Source: Chloroflexota bacterium | GTDB lineage: Bacteria > Chloroflexota > Anaerolineae > Aggregatilineales > J027 | Length of the DNA stretch: 64,000 bases | NCBI GenBank assembly: GCA_024434115.1 | Contig: QMIT01000001.1 | Location: 310,001-374,000, forward strand | Direction of reading: 5' to 3' | Part shown: positions 41,859 to 51,567 of the stretch, piece after piece | How the letters are laid out: each line of letters starts with the position of its first letter | Position numbering within the stretch: position 1 is the first letter of the stretch | Notes under the pieces: model-generated | Told to the model about the DNA's origin: nothing | Database searches by the model: none | What the model saw: the letters and a program-made list of their open reading frames with translations, nothing else | Position numbers and translations under genes: made by a program

Positions 41859-43085
41859 TTATTCACACTTACCAAGTGTTTGGCAAAGTTGGTTAATATG
41901 CAGGCGATCATGTCGGGCGGTGAAGGATGCCATTTCCAAAAAGTTAGTTGGGCCAAACACACTATGTCGCGCTGGACGCCCCCACGCCTCGGCTGATAGG
42001 CCATTGAGCAAATCCAACGTGATGGCTCGCTCGGCTGCGAATTCAAGGGCAACTTTTGTTCCATCCAATCCTTGTAATTGCTGCTCACCGGGGCGGGGCG
42101 GGGAAGGTGGTGGAACGAGAAAAGGATCATCTTCGCGTAAAATCCGTTCCAGACGGGGCCTCTGCACGCGGGATTCACTATCGCGTAGATGCACCACAAT
42201 TTCCATTGGCGACCATTCATTTGGGTCAGGTCGTTGATGCCAATAGCGATTCGGGATTTCGCTGACCATACCCAACAAGGCGCTGATATTACCCATCATA
42301 CGCGGGGCGATTTGGTTTGGTACAAGTGGTTTGGGGATTAGGTCTTGCAGCCAATTTTCTTCGGTGACGAGTCGGAAAAAATCGGCGAGTGTGCCTTCAC
42401 CATCCGGCTGTACAGATTCTTGGCGAATATCTAGGGTTTCATTATGGTGATTGCGAATCCAAAAGGTGTTGAGGCCCGCCTGTGATGCCCCTACCATATC
42501 GTTGGCCCAATCGTCCCCAACCATGACCGCTTCATCGGGTTCAAAACCGAGCCGTGTCAGAATCTCCTCATAATAATGGGGCCACGGCTTGGAATAGTGC
42601 ATATTGTCCAACGAGGTCACAAACCAGAAGCCCGTTTCTGGTATTGGCAGACAAGCCCATGCGAGTCGTTGTTCTACTGCCTGATGCTGAAAAAGGGGAT
42701 TGGTAGCGACGGCGACGGCATACCGATGATCCAATAGCCATTTAACCACGAGCGGTGCTGTCTCAATAGGAGTCGTTACCTGCTTCAGTGATGGATGCAC
42801 TTTTTCAAAAAAGGTTTTCATTAAATCTTGGTGATCGGCAAGTGAAAGGCCAGTGACCTCGTGAAAGGCTGCATAAAAGACCTCTGAATTCAGCCGCAGC
42901 GGGTCGCAATTTTTGATGACGCTGCGAATCCCATTAATAATCCCGGCCTCCAATTGATCCACCGTCAAAGTAGGAAAGGCTTCTGTCAACAAAGGTAGCA
43001 AGGCTTTTTTGTAGTGTTGGACAAATTCATTGGCAGGATTGGTCAGCAGGGTGTCATCCAAATCAAACAGGATGGCTTTAATCAT
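41859..43085 (-). CDS. HAD-type hydrolase fused to a DinB-like domain
   Basis: A 408-residue protein with two parts. The N-terminal ~235 residues are a HAD phosphatase: MIKAILFDLDDTLL (nucleophile Asp and +2 Asp), VATNPLF (motif II) and VMVGDDWANDMVGA (motif IV). The C-terminal ~150 residues match the DinB/YfiT four-helix metal-binding fold: WSPMEIVVHLRDSESRV, then FLEMASFTARHDRLHINQL, with His at the expected places. The start MIKAILF (43085) is preferred over the MTT form three codons upstream. It overlaps the end of the Cys-rich gene by a few bases. Confidence 0.87.
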   Translation of the reverse strand: MIKAILFDLDDTLLTNPANEFVQHYKKALLPLLTEAFPTLTVDQLEAGIINGIRSVIKNCDPLRLNSEVFYAAFHEVTGLSLADHQDLMKTFFEKVHPSLKQVTTPIETAPLVVKWLLDHRYAVAVATNPLFQHQAVEQRLAWACLPIPETGFWFVTSLDNMHYSKPWPHYYEEILTRLGFEPDEAVMVGDDWANDMVGASQAGLNTFWIRNHHNETLDIRQESVQPDGEGTLADFFRLVTEENWLQDLIPKPLVPNQIAPRMMGNISALLGMVSEIPNRYWHQRPDPNEWSPMEIVVHLRDSESRVQRPRLERILREDDPFLVPPPSPPRPGEQQLQGLDGTKVALEFAAERAITLDLLNGLSAEAWGRPARHSVFGPTNFLEMASFTARHDRLHINQLCQTLGKCE

Positions 43086-43437
43086 CGTTGTCATCCTGTT
43101 CTAGCGCCTGTGCGAATAGTTTTAACCCCGGACGCTCCTCATTGCATTTTGGACAGCCGACGTAGGGGTCTTCGATAGAGATGTCATGCCGATCACACCA
43201 CGCCTGCACCAGCATTTTGCGTCCAAATCCTAGCAGGGTCTGTTTAATGGTCAGTTCCATTTTAAGGTAGGGGCTGGCATTGGCCCGCAAAATCTCTGGC
43301 ACAGGACACTTGGCACAATATTCAGGTTTCCAATGGGCCGAGACTTCACTTTTGGGAATACGGCATTCTTCAACCTCACGCCCACGAAAATAGTCACTGT
43401 AGTAAAAGGCACATTCACGGCCATCGGGTGTTCTCAT
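43078..43437 (-). CDS. Cys-rich small protein, possible zinc ribbon
   Basis: A 119-residue protein with several Cys placed in pairs: YCAKCPVP (about 41-44), then WCDRHDIS and GCPKCNEE (about 80-97), as in zinc- or Fe-S-binding modules. Other Cys are in RECAFYY and EECRIP near the N-terminus. The family is not recognised. The last codons overlap the HAD-DinB start, suggesting coupled translation. It lies downstream of efp, beyond that gene's terminator. Confidence 0.7.
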   Translation of the reverse strand: MRTPDGRECAFYYSDYFRGREVEECRIPKSEVSAHWKPEYCAKCPVPEILRANASPYLKMELTIKQTLLGFGRKMLVQAWCDRHDISIEDPYVGCPKCNEERPGLKLFAQALEQDDNDD

Positions 43438-43500
43438 GGCAGCTTTTTATCCTCCCCGAAAAATTCGCTCGTACCAATATAACGAATCACCGCGTCTCTG

Positions 43501-43532
43501 AGCAAAAACAAAGAGGCATTGACTGCCCCTTT
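43501..43532 (-). terminator. Terminator after efp
   Basis: On the minus strand AAAGGGGCA pairs with TGCCTCTTT (one G-T) around a 5-base loop, followed by GTTTTTGC. It lies about 38 bases past the efp stop. Confidence 0.7.
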
Positions 43533-43569
43533 GCTTACATTTCTATACGCTGGAAGTGAAAAGTTGGAT

Positions 43570-44127
43570 TTAAACGCGGGTGACGTAGCTGCCGTCTTCG
43601 GTCTTGATGCGGATTTTATCGCCGACATTCACGAACAGCGGCACCATCACCTCAAGGCCCGTCTGCGTTTTTACCCTCTTGTTGGCGTTGGTGGCGGTAT
43701 CGCCAGCTATCGCCATTTCAGCGTCTACAATTTCATGCTCAACAGTGCTGGGCAGTGCATAGTCAATGATTTCATCCTGCCATTGGTTCAAGACCAACTT
43801 CAGACCTTCAATGAGATAGAGGTAGTCGTCGCCAAAAATATCGCGGCGTAGATGGGGTTGGTCATAGGTTTCCAAGTCCATAAAGGTCAGAAACTGATCG
43901 TCAGCATACAGATATTCGACTTCACGGCCTTCTACCCGGATATCTTCTACCCGGTCACCAGAGCCAAAGGTCATGGTTGTCACCGAGCCGCTGCGAAGGT
44001 TGCGGACGGTGGTGCGAATGGTCGCATTGCCACGCCCCGGTTTGTGATGGTGATAGTCAAGCACTTTATAAATTTCGTCATCCAAAGTAAAGGTCGTGCC
44101 CTTACGTAGTTGATTCACGTCAATCAT
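43570..44127 (-). CDS. efp: Elongation factor P
   Basis: A 185-residue translation factor that relieves ribosome stalling at polyproline. The KOW domain is N-terminal; the modification-site loop reads HHKPGRGNA (the Lys at about residue 33). The OB domains follow, ending with GDKIRIKTEDGSYVTRV, a typical EF-P C-terminus. Many proteins in this window are proline-rich, so EF-P dependence would be natural. No efp-modifying gene (epmA, ymfI) is seen nearby. Confidence 0.97.
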   Translation of the reverse strand: MIDVNQLRKGTTFTLDDEIYKVLDYHHHKPGRGNATIRTTVRNLRSGSVTTMTFGSGDRVEDIRVEGREVEYLYADDQFLTFMDLETYDQPHLRRDIFGDDYLYLIEGLKLVLNQWQDEIIDYALPSTVEHEIVDAEMAIAGDTATNANKRVKTQTGLEVMVPLFVNVGDKIRIKTEDGSYVTRV

Positions 44128-44220
44128 GGGATTTTCAATTATGCCCTTAGGTTTGATTTTTGCGTTGCGGATTTTATTATAGCAAAAGGGAAGTCAGGGG
44201 CGTCAAGGCCGATTTGTGCG

Positions 44221-44275
44221 AAAAAACAAGGAGCCGGGGGGAATTTGCATCAAGTGAGTCCCCGTCCCCCGGCCC
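44221..44275 (-). terminator. Terminator for the gene pair upstream of efp
   Basis: GCCGGGGG and CCCCCGGC (44233-44273) form a perfect GC-rich 8 bp stem with a long loop that can pair further. On the minus strand it is followed by TCCTTGTTTTTT. It lies in the 207 bp gap between the DinG-associated membrane protein and efp; the rest of the gap shows nothing else recognisable. Confidence 0.6.
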
Positions 44276-44334
44276 TACGTTATATATACCTAATCATGGA
44301 TTAAAAGGTTCAACCGCTGGGGAAAATGCGCTTC

Positions 44335-44832
44335 CTAACGCCTTGTTCCTTCTAATGGAGGGCGATCATAGGCCGCCAATAGACCATCCAATAGTAGCCG
44401 ATAGATGCGCCGTTCGATGACAAAGAACGTTGCACCTACCACTGGAACTACGGCACAGGCCACAATGATGAGCAGTGTCCATGTAAAATGGGGTGGGGGC
44501 CAACGCGGGATTTGCAGGGCGACCCAATAGGGAAACAGCAAGGAGATAAACGTCAAAGGCCAGCCGATACCCCGTGAAACAAAGACCACCCGCGAAAGTT
44601 GTTCGTGCCCTTCGACTTTTTCAAAGTGCCCTTCAAGACGTGTTAAAAAGGGCCGAATCCACTCGTTTTTCTCCCAACCCTGAATCGCCAACACAAAACG
44701 ACGACGGGCATCGGCTTTTCCGGCTAGGTTCGTTTCAAGTCCAACACTGCCGGGGCCACGTTTGACAAATTCTTCGACATACCGATCACGGGTCGCTTCA
44801 ATTGGCATTTCAACCACGAAACTATTACGCAC
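44335..44832 (-). CDS. Membrane protein with two TM helices, downstream of DinG
   Basis: A 165-residue protein not recognised as a family. The N-terminal ~85 residues are soluble and charged; TM helices lie at about 87-107 and 117-138. A short basic tail follows. The GTG start overlaps the last codons of the dinG-like gene by 8 bases, so the two are translated together. Why a membrane protein should be coupled to a helicase is unclear. Confidence 0.7.
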   Translation of the reverse strand: MRNSFVVEMPIEATRDRYVEEFVKRGPGSVGLETNLAGKADARRRFVLAIQGWEKNEWIRPFLTRLEGHFEKVEGHEQLSRVVFVSRGIGWPLTFISLLFPYWVALQIPRWPPPHFTWTLLIIVACAVVPVVGATFFVIERRIYRLLLDGLLAAYDRPPLEGTRR

Positions 44833-47635
44833 GTTTCATCCAGTCCTTTGCTGCCAGCGGTAGTTTCGCTAATGGGCCACGTTGAATGGTGCATTCGGGC
44901 AAACTCTCAATGAAATGCTTGCCATAACGTTTGCTGGTGATACGGCTGTCGAAAATAGCCACGACACCCCGATCCGTTTTGCGCCGGATTAGCCGTCCGA
45001 AGCCTTGTCGGAAGCGCAGGATGGCTTCGGGGAGGGCATATTCCAAAAAGCTGTTTTCAAACGTCTCTGAGCGGGCGGCGAAAATCGGGTCGGTCGGGAC
45101 ATTAAATGGCAGGCGGGAGATCACAAGCGCCTGTAAATCGTCGCCCGGTAGGTCAATACCTTCCCAGAAGGAGCGTGTACCCAGCAGTACAGCTTTTTCG
45201 CTGGATTTGAAGCTGTCAATGAGCAGTTGACGGCTGCTGCCGCTGGTCTGGTCAAAGACGGTAATGCCTCCCAACGCAAGACGGGCGGTGATGGCTTGGG
45301 CGGTCTGACGCAATTGGGTATAGCTGGTAAACAAGCCCAGTAAGCGACCATCCAGTGCGCTGGCAAGTTCAATAATGCCACGTTCAACCATCAATTGATA
45401 GTCGTTGCGATCGTTAATCGGGTCGGCCATATCGGTTGGGATATAGAGCAGTGTCGAACTTTTATAGTCGAAGGGTGATTCTACGGTCAACTCATCCACT
45501 TCCGACGGGGCGGCGTCCAAGCGTTCGCGCAAGTAGTCAAATGACCCGGCAGTGCTGAGGGTGGCGCTGGTCAAAACGACGCATTCTTTTGGCTCCCACA
45601 GATGCTGTTGAATCAGTGGCCCAACATGCAATGGGGCGGCATTGATAGACACATAATCATCACTGGGGTTGACCTCGCACCAATAAATTGTATTGGGTAG
45701 GGGGTTATCGGTGAATTGCTCAAGCTGTTGATGGATGCTTTGCAGATGGCGGGCAGCGGTTTGAGTGCTGCTGAGAATGTCCTCATAATCTATGATTTCA
45801 TACTCTTCGAGGGTCGCTAATGCTCGTGCGATGTTTTCCATCGCTTTGCTGATGACGCTGGTGAACTCACTTAGATTTGACCAGACCCGCTGCACTTCGC
45901 CCCAATCCTCGCGGTCACGCGATTGGTCGGTGATGCGGACATTGACGAAATACTCACTGCCTTGAAACTCATCATTACTGCGTAGGAACAGCACCAGTGT
46001 GTAGAAATATTGGTCAACATGGTGGCTCATGGCCTTGACCGCATCGGCCACGCTTCGCACATATTCTTTGATTTGGGAATTCTTGCGCTCTGGGATTTTG
46101 TCTTTGATGGCGTTAAGAATATCGGACAACAGGCCCTTTTTCATATCACCCAGATCAGCAAAACGGCGGCGTAGGCCATTTCGATCTAGCTGCGACGACA
46201 AGCCATCGGTGGTGGCGGCTTCCAAATGATGCCCTTCATCAATCACTAGATAACGATAATCCGGCAAGACCCGGTTGCCGATGTTGACATCGCTCAACAG
46301 CAGGGCATGGTTGACGACCAAGACATGCGCGGCTTCGGCCTGCTGGCGGGCTTTATAAAATGGACAAGCGCCCCCCATTTGTGATTCACAGCGATTCAGT
46401 GTGCAGCCTTCATCTTGGGCGGAGAGGCGTGCCCATGTTTTTTCTTCGGCAGGTCCCCGCAGCGTAATTTCGCCACGATCCCCGGTGTCGGATTCCAACA
46501 GCCACACCAAGATTTTCGCCAACATGCGCAGTTCTTCGGTGGAGGTGGGTGAACGACGGCGCACGGTATGAAGGCGGCGAGGACACAGATAATTACTGCG
46601 CCCTTTGACCACCGACATCTCGAAGGGCACATCCAAGACATTTTGCAGAGTGGGTAGGTCTTTGTTGACCAGTTGATCTTGCAGGGCAATCGTCGCGGTT
46701 GAGATCACAACCCGTTCGTTATTCGTGAAGGCCCAATAGATAGCAGGAATCGAATAGGCGATACTTTTGCCCGTGCCTGTGGGGGCCTCGATCATCAGAT
46801 GATTGCCTTTGTTGAAGGCCTGTGTAATGGCCCGCAGCATATCCACTTGGGGTCGGCGGCTTTCGTACCCGTCAACTTTTTGTGAGAGCAGCCCACCGGG
46901 TTCGATGAGTGAACCCAATGTTTTGGGGTTTAGGTCAGTGCGATCATCGTTGGGCTTGAGCCGTTTCCAGCCTTTTTCGGCTTTTTTGAACGGCCCTGCG
47001 TCCAATTCAGATTCATTCTGCTGCTCAACCAGCGTGGTTTTGATACGCAAATTAAGCGCCTCAATGAATGGGGCTTTGGCGTTCCATTGCAAATCCTGTG
47101 ATGCTTGCACGATCTCTTTAAGGGTCGCCAGCGGGAGGGTGAGCAATTTTTCCCACAAATGCTGGTACAGATTGACCGTCGCTATCGCATCATCTAAGGC
47201 GCGGTGGGCATTGGTGAGGTCTTGCAGATTCAGATACTCGGTCAGACTGGTGAGATTGTAACGGGGCGCGGTTGGGAACAGCACCGCCGCCAATTCATAG
47301 GTGTCAATGGCGGTGTTGGTCTCGGCAAGGCGATACCGCTTTAGGAAACCCAGATCAAATTCGACACGGTGGCCCATCACTGGGCTAGTACCAATGAATT
47401 GGCCTAACTCATCCAGAATTTCGCGGACGGTTGGCGCACCATGTAAATCATCATCGTTGATGCCTGTAATCGCCGTGACACGTGGCGGAATTGGGATACC
47501 GGGGTCTACAAGTGTACTAAAGGTTTCAAGGATTTTGCCATCAACTGATCGGACTGCTCCCACCTCAATGATTAGGTCGGTTGTGGGGTCTAGCCCTGTG
47601 GTTTCAAGGTCGAGCGTGACGATCTCACCACGCAT
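44825..47635 (-). CDS. dinG: DinG-type Fe-S helicase with N-terminal DEDD exonuclease domain
   Basis: A 936-residue protein. Residues 1-170 are a DnaQ-like 3'-5' exonuclease (TLDLETTGLDP; GHRVEFDLGFL; AHRALDDA). The rest is an XPD/DinG superfamily 2 helicase: Walker A EAPTGTGKS (about 282), DEAH-type box VIDEGHH, and four Cys (YLCPRR, GCTLNRC, GACPFY) that would hold a 4Fe-4S cluster. The layout matches the Firmicutes-type DinG with exonuclease. The start at 47635 (MRGEIV) is preferred because GGAG sits 6 bases before; longer in-frame starts lack a site. The cluster may depend on the SUF system encoded earlier in the window. Confidence 0.94.
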   Translation of the reverse strand: MRGEIVTLDLETTGLDPTTDLIIEVGAVRSVDGKILETFSTLVDPGIPIPPRVTAITGINDDDLHGAPTVREILDELGQFIGTSPVMGHRVEFDLGFLKRYRLAETNTAIDTYELAAVLFPTAPRYNLTSLTEYLNLQDLTNAHRALDDAIATVNLYQHLWEKLLTLPLATLKEIVQASQDLQWNAKAPFIEALNLRIKTTLVEQQNESELDAGPFKKAEKGWKRLKPNDDRTDLNPKTLGSLIEPGGLLSQKVDGYESRRPQVDMLRAITQAFNKGNHLMIEAPTGTGKSIAYSIPAIYWAFTNNERVVISTATIALQDQLVNKDLPTLQNVLDVPFEMSVVKGRSNYLCPRRLHTVRRRSPTSTEELRMLAKILVWLLESDTGDRGEITLRGPAEEKTWARLSAQDEGCTLNRCESQMGGACPFYKARQQAEAAHVLVVNHALLLSDVNIGNRVLPDYRYLVIDEGHHLEAATTDGLSSQLDRNGLRRRFADLGDMKKGLLSDILNAIKDKIPERKNSQIKEYVRSVADAVKAMSHHVDQYFYTLVLFLRSNDEFQGSEYFVNVRITDQSRDREDWGEVQRVWSNLSEFTSVISKAMENIARALATLEEYEIIDYEDILSSTQTAARHLQSIHQQLEQFTDNPLPNTIYWCEVNPSDDYVSINAAPLHVGPLIQQHLWEPKECVVLTSATLSTAGSFDYLRERLDAAPSEVDELTVESPFDYKSSTLLYIPTDMADPINDRNDYQLMVERGIIELASALDGRLLGLFTSYTQLRQTAQAITARLALGGITVFDQTSGSSRQLLIDSFKSSEKAVLLGTRSFWEGIDLPGDDLQALVISRLPFNVPTDPIFAARSETFENSFLEYALPEAILRFRQGFGRLIRRKTDRGVVAIFDSRITSKRYGKHFIESLPECTIQRGPLAKLPLAAKDWMKRA

Positions 47636-47794
47636 CCAATGCTCCATTCTAGTGTAATGAGAGGCGCAGAGTGATATTATAGCACAGTTGGTCGGATGCT
47701 TGTACTGTGTCTCAGTTGATGTTATCCTGCTAAATAGGACACCAAAACACAGCCTCATTGACAATAGATGATCTCCCAAATTAGGAGTTTCTAC

Positions 47795-50700
47795 ATGAGC
47801 GACTTAACAGGGCGTACTCTCGGAAAATATGAACTGGTGGAGCGCCTCGGACGTGGTGGTATGGCCGATGTTTATAAAGCCATTCAGCGCGGCATGGAGC
47901 GTTTTGTCGCCGTCAAGGTGATGCACGGACACCTTGCCGAATCCGAAGATTTTGTGGTGCGCTTCAAACGCGAGGCCCAAAGCGTCGGCAATTTGCGTCA
48001 CCCGCACATCGTCCAAGTGATTGATTTTGATGTCGAAGGCGATGTGTATTACATGGTGATGGAATATATTAAGGGCGGCACGCTAAAAACCTATATTCAG
48101 CAAAAAGGTGCGCTGCCTGTTGATGAAGCCCTGCGTGTGACCGGACAGCTATCCGATGCACTGGCCTACGCCCATCAGAATGGCATGATTCACCGCGACA
48201 TCAAACCTGCCAATGTGATGTTTACCGACAACAGTTTTACCCATCCCGTCCTGACCGATTTTGGCATTGCGCGGATTTTGGGCCAATCTGGGATTACCAT
48301 GAGTGGGGCTTTTATCGGTACACCCGCCTATATGAGTCCTGAAGCGGGGCGGGGGACCAAAGTGGATGAGCGATCCGATATCTATAGCATGGGGATTATG
48401 CTGTATGAGATGGTGACCGGCACAGTCCCCTACGATGCCGATACACCCTTTGCCATTGTGATGAAACATATTAATGACCCTCTGCCTTCCCCCCGCCGCT
48501 TTAATGTGAACTTGCCAAATGCGGTAGAAGTCGTCGTATTAAAGGCCTTATCCAAAGACCCGGAAGATCGTTATCAGACAGCGGGTGATCTACGCAAGGC
48601 TGTCCAAAAAGCCCGCGAAGATGCCAAAGCCGAAGCGCCAACGGCAGATAGTCACAAATTATCTACAGCAGTCGGTGGCAAATCGTCTACCGAGATGCCG
48701 ACTTATATACCGGATACCTCCAGTAGCAAAGAACTGCCGACCATCAGCCCACAACATTCCGCCGCTATACCAGATACGTTTGCCAAAGAGAAAACACAAC
48801 CTCCGGTAGCAGCCGCCAGACCTAGGATTCCCTATATGCTTTGGGGTGGGGCGGCCTTGATCTTGGCCGTGGTGGCGATTGCCGCGATATTGGTGTTTGG
48901 TGGTGGTGACGATGGCGGCGATGAGAAGGATGTTAGTGTCCCAATCCCGACCAATACCACTGAAGCAGAGGTAGGCCTGCCCCCAACGCCGTCTGCCGAA
49001 CCCACCGAGGCCATCACCGAGATCGCTACCGAAGCGGGAACCGGGCCATCTGGCGTAACTGAAATTGCCACCGAAGCGGGGCCACAACCAACCGTGTTTG
49101 CCGGGGTGATGACCACCGAGGCTCCCCCACCCCCCACTGTTCCAGTCTCACAGACTCAGGTTGGAATTGTCCCGACGGTTGATTTGGATGCGTCCAGCGG
49201 TACGGGTGGCAACCCCGACAACCCTCCATCCGCAACAGAACCCGTGATGGCACCGCCTGCCAATGCAGAGAGTGAAGGCCGTTATACAAAGTTTGTGCCC
49301 GATGACGACCCAGCAGTGATTGAGCTTGCCAATACCATTGATGCTTTGGATTTCACGCAAGGGGTAGATGCGGCTTTTGCGCTCACGGAAACGGCCTTGC
49401 AGACCTACCCCGGCAATCCGATTTTATTAACGCTGCGTTCGGGCTACTTACTGCGGTTGAATCGAGACCCTGAAGCCCTAGCCGATGCTGAACAGGCGGT
49501 TGCGGATTTCCCAGAGCATCCAGCAGGCTATTTGGCCCTCGCCAATTACTACTATGGTTCAGATGATTATGACTATGAAGTCGCTTTTCAAAATGTCGAA
49601 AGGGCTTTAAGCCTTGCCCCTGATAATCGCACGACAGTATTTATCTATGGGCTGGCCCTGCTGGGTCAATCTCGGCAGGATGAAGCCATTGAGCAATTTA
49701 ACCGTGCCGAGGAGTTAGGCGCTCCGTTAGTTGAAGTCCTTTCACGACGCACAGATGCTTACTGGCAAAAGGGCGATTATGCCTTAGCGAGTGTTGACCT
49801 TGAACGCTTATTAGAAATCCAAGAGACCCCTGAAATTCGCTACAATTTGGCTGGCGCATATTTGTTGACAGCCCGTCCAGAGGATGCCCTACAAGTCATT
49901 GAAGAGGGCTTTGAGTTTTATGATACCGAGCCGCGTTATTATGCCAATGCCGCCTATGTAGCGCATTCGGCTGGTGATGGTGAGCAAGCTGAAGAATGGG
50001 CAAACACGGCCCTCGCTTTGGATGGTGATATGACCATTGCCCGCTATGTGCTGGGGCTGTTGGTCTTTAGTCGAGATGAGTTTGAAGCCGCTGAAGCCCG
50101 TTTCCAAGAAGTCGCCGACGCCGAAAATCAAAATTATGAATATCCCTATTTGAATCCGACGTTTGACCGCTATTTATCCCTTGATCAAGCCCGTACAGCC
50201 CGCGCATTGGGCAAGGTTGATGAGGCGCTTGAGTTCTATCAAATGACAATAGACGATACGGGTTGGTGGTGGGAGATACCCTATTTGGAGCAGGCCAGCC
50301 TGTTTGTAGAACAAGAGAATTGGGATGCTGCCGCTAGGGATTTCCGAGAGGCTTACCGGATAACGGAAGGTTTTGATTCACACGCAAAAGTGGTTGAGGC
50401 ACTGATGGCCCAACCGGTAGAGGTCATTCGAACCGTCATCCGTCAGTGGATCGAGGAGGATGGCAACTACGATTTGGCCCATGATTTTGCCGCCGAAGCC
50501 GAGGCAAAGTTTACAGATGACCATTTCTTGCTTTTTTACATGGCCGAAGTACACGTGCTGCGCGAGGAATATGATGCCGCGCTGGAAGAAGGCCAGTATC
50601 TAGTCGAAACTGCTCCTGACAGCCCACTCGGTTATTTGGTGATGGCACATTACTATCGCCGGACTGAACAGGACAGCGACGAGCAAATGCTGGCCTATGC

Positions 50701-51547
50701 TCAACAGGCGATTGATCGTGCGCCTGAAGACCCCATTATCGCCCTTGAGTATGCTCGTATCCTTAATGATGCCGATCTGGGTGACGCGGTGATTGAGGCT
50801 TATTATGATGCTGAGGAACTTGGGGCAGATCGGGCAGTCGTGTTGGATGAGCGCTCCAATTATGCGGCTCAGATCGGTGATCTTGATCAGGCCATCGAAG
50901 ACCTCTTGGCGCTCATGCAAATTTGGACAGACGACCCCTATCTCGTGACGCGCTTGGCAGGGTACCATCTGCGAGATGATGATCTTGAATCCGCTGTGGA
51001 TTTAGCCATCCAATACCAAAACATCGAGATGAGTGAAGAAACCACTAGCAACTATTACCCTGATCTGGCATTCATTGCGTGGTTGGATGAAGACCCCGAC
51101 CTCGCAAGGGCTTTCCTCAATCGGGTGAATGTGGGCTATCGGGAAGAGCCAAAGGTCATTTTGATGAACGGGCTACTTTTGCAATTAGATGGGCAATATG
51201 AGGAGTCCAACGCCCTATTGGAGTCGCTCCTAGAGGTTGAAGTGTGGGAGTATGATTATCCATTTTTCAATCCCGAGTTTGAACATTCCCTTGACCTCGA
51301 AATCGCCCGGAATTATGTTGCACTCGACCAACCTGATGATGCTATTGCTGCATATCGGCGTGCGCTAGAGCGCTATTATGGCTGGCTAACGCCGCGCCTT
51401 GAACTGGCCGATGTGTTGATTGAGATGGGCGATATTGAAGGGGCACGTGCTGAACTGCTCATCGCATTGGACTTGGCCGAGGATGAGGAAATGCAGGAAA
51501 CTATCCGACAGAAAATTGTTGAACTTGGCCCTGCGCCTGCAAACTAA
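47795..51547 (+). CDS. Ser/Thr protein kinase fused to a very long TPR-like region
   Basis: A 1250-residue bitopic protein. The cytoplasmic kinase (about 11-275) is complete: P-loop GRGGMADV, Lys41, HRDIKPANV, DFGIA, PAYMSPE. A disordered linker leads to one TM helix (about 347-367), then a Thr/Pro-rich spacer (to ~500) and about 750 residues of helical TPR-like repeats outside the membrane (PEALADAEQAVADFPEHPAG; DALQVIEEGFEFYDTEPRYY). No PASTA domains are present. The repeats may sense a protein or envelope ligand; that is inference. The start at 47795 has AGGAG 7 bases upstream. The next gene is a lipoprotein 20 bp downstream. Confidence 0.93.
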   Translation: MSDLTGRTLGKYELVERLGRGGMADVYKAIQRGMERFVAVKVMHGHLAESEDFVVRFKREAQSVGNLRHPHIVQVIDFDVEGDVYYMVMEYIKGGTLKTYIQQKGALPVDEALRVTGQLSDALAYAHQNGMIHRDIKPANVMFTDNSFTHPVLTDFGIARILGQSGITMSGAFIGTPAYMSPEAGRGTKVDERSDIYSMGIMLYEMVTGTVPYDADTPFAIVMKHINDPLPSPRRFNVNLPNAVEVVVLKALSKDPEDRYQTAGDLRKAVQKAREDAKAEAPTADSHKLSTAVGGKSSTEMPTYIPDTSSSKELPTISPQHSAAIPDTFAKEKTQPPVAAARPRIPYMLWGGAALILAVVAIAAILVFGGGDDGGDEKDVSVPIPTNTTEAEVGLPPTPSAEPTEAITEIATEAGTGPSGVTEIATEAGPQPTVFAGVMTTEAPPPPTVPVSQTQVGIVPTVDLDASSGTGGNPDNPPSATEPVMAPPANAESEGRYTKFVPDDDPAVIELANTIDALDFTQGVDAAFALTETALQTYPGNPILLTLRSGYLLRLNRDPEALADAEQAVADFPEHPAGYLALANYYYGSDDYDYEVAFQNVERALSLAPDNRTTVFIYGLALLGQSRQDEAIEQFNRAEELGAPLVEVLSRRTDAYWQKGDYALASVDLERLLEIQETPEIRYNLAGAYLLTARPEDALQVIEEGFEFYDTEPRYYANAAYVAHSAGDGEQAEEWANTALALDGDMTIARYVLGLLVFSRDEFEAAEARFQEVADAENQNYEYPYLNPTFDRYLSLDQARTARALGKVDEALEFYQMTIDDTGWWWEIPYLEQASLFVEQENWDAAARDFREAYRITEGFDSHAKVVEALMAQPVEVIRTVIRQWIEEDGNYDLAHDFAAEAEAKFTDDHFLLFYMAEVHVLREEYDAALEEGQYLVETAPDSPLGYLVMAHYYRRTEQDSDEQMLAYAQQAIDRAPEDPIIALEYARILNDADLGDAVIEAYYDAEELGADRAVVLDERSNYAAQIGDLDQAIEDLLALMQIWTDDPYLVTRLAGYHLRDDDLESAVDLAIQYQNIEMSEETTSNYYPDLAFIAWLDEDPDLARAFLNRVNVGYREEPKVILMNGLLLQLDGQYEESNALLESLLEVEVWEYDYPFFNPEFEHSLDLEIARNYVALDQPDDAIAAYRRALERYYGWLTPRLELADVLIEMGDIEGARAELLIALDLAEDEEMQETIRQKIVELGPAPAN

Positions 51548-51567
51548 TTACGGAAAGGGACATCTAC

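Noticed and set aside
43434-43628. Minus-strand open frame between efp and the Cys-rich gene
   Set aside because: It overlaps the 3' end of efp and the efp terminator, and its composition is not protein-like.
47758-47763. TTGACA before the kinase gene as a -35 box
   Set aside because: At 17 bp downstream the sequence is the ribosome-binding site rather than a -10 box.
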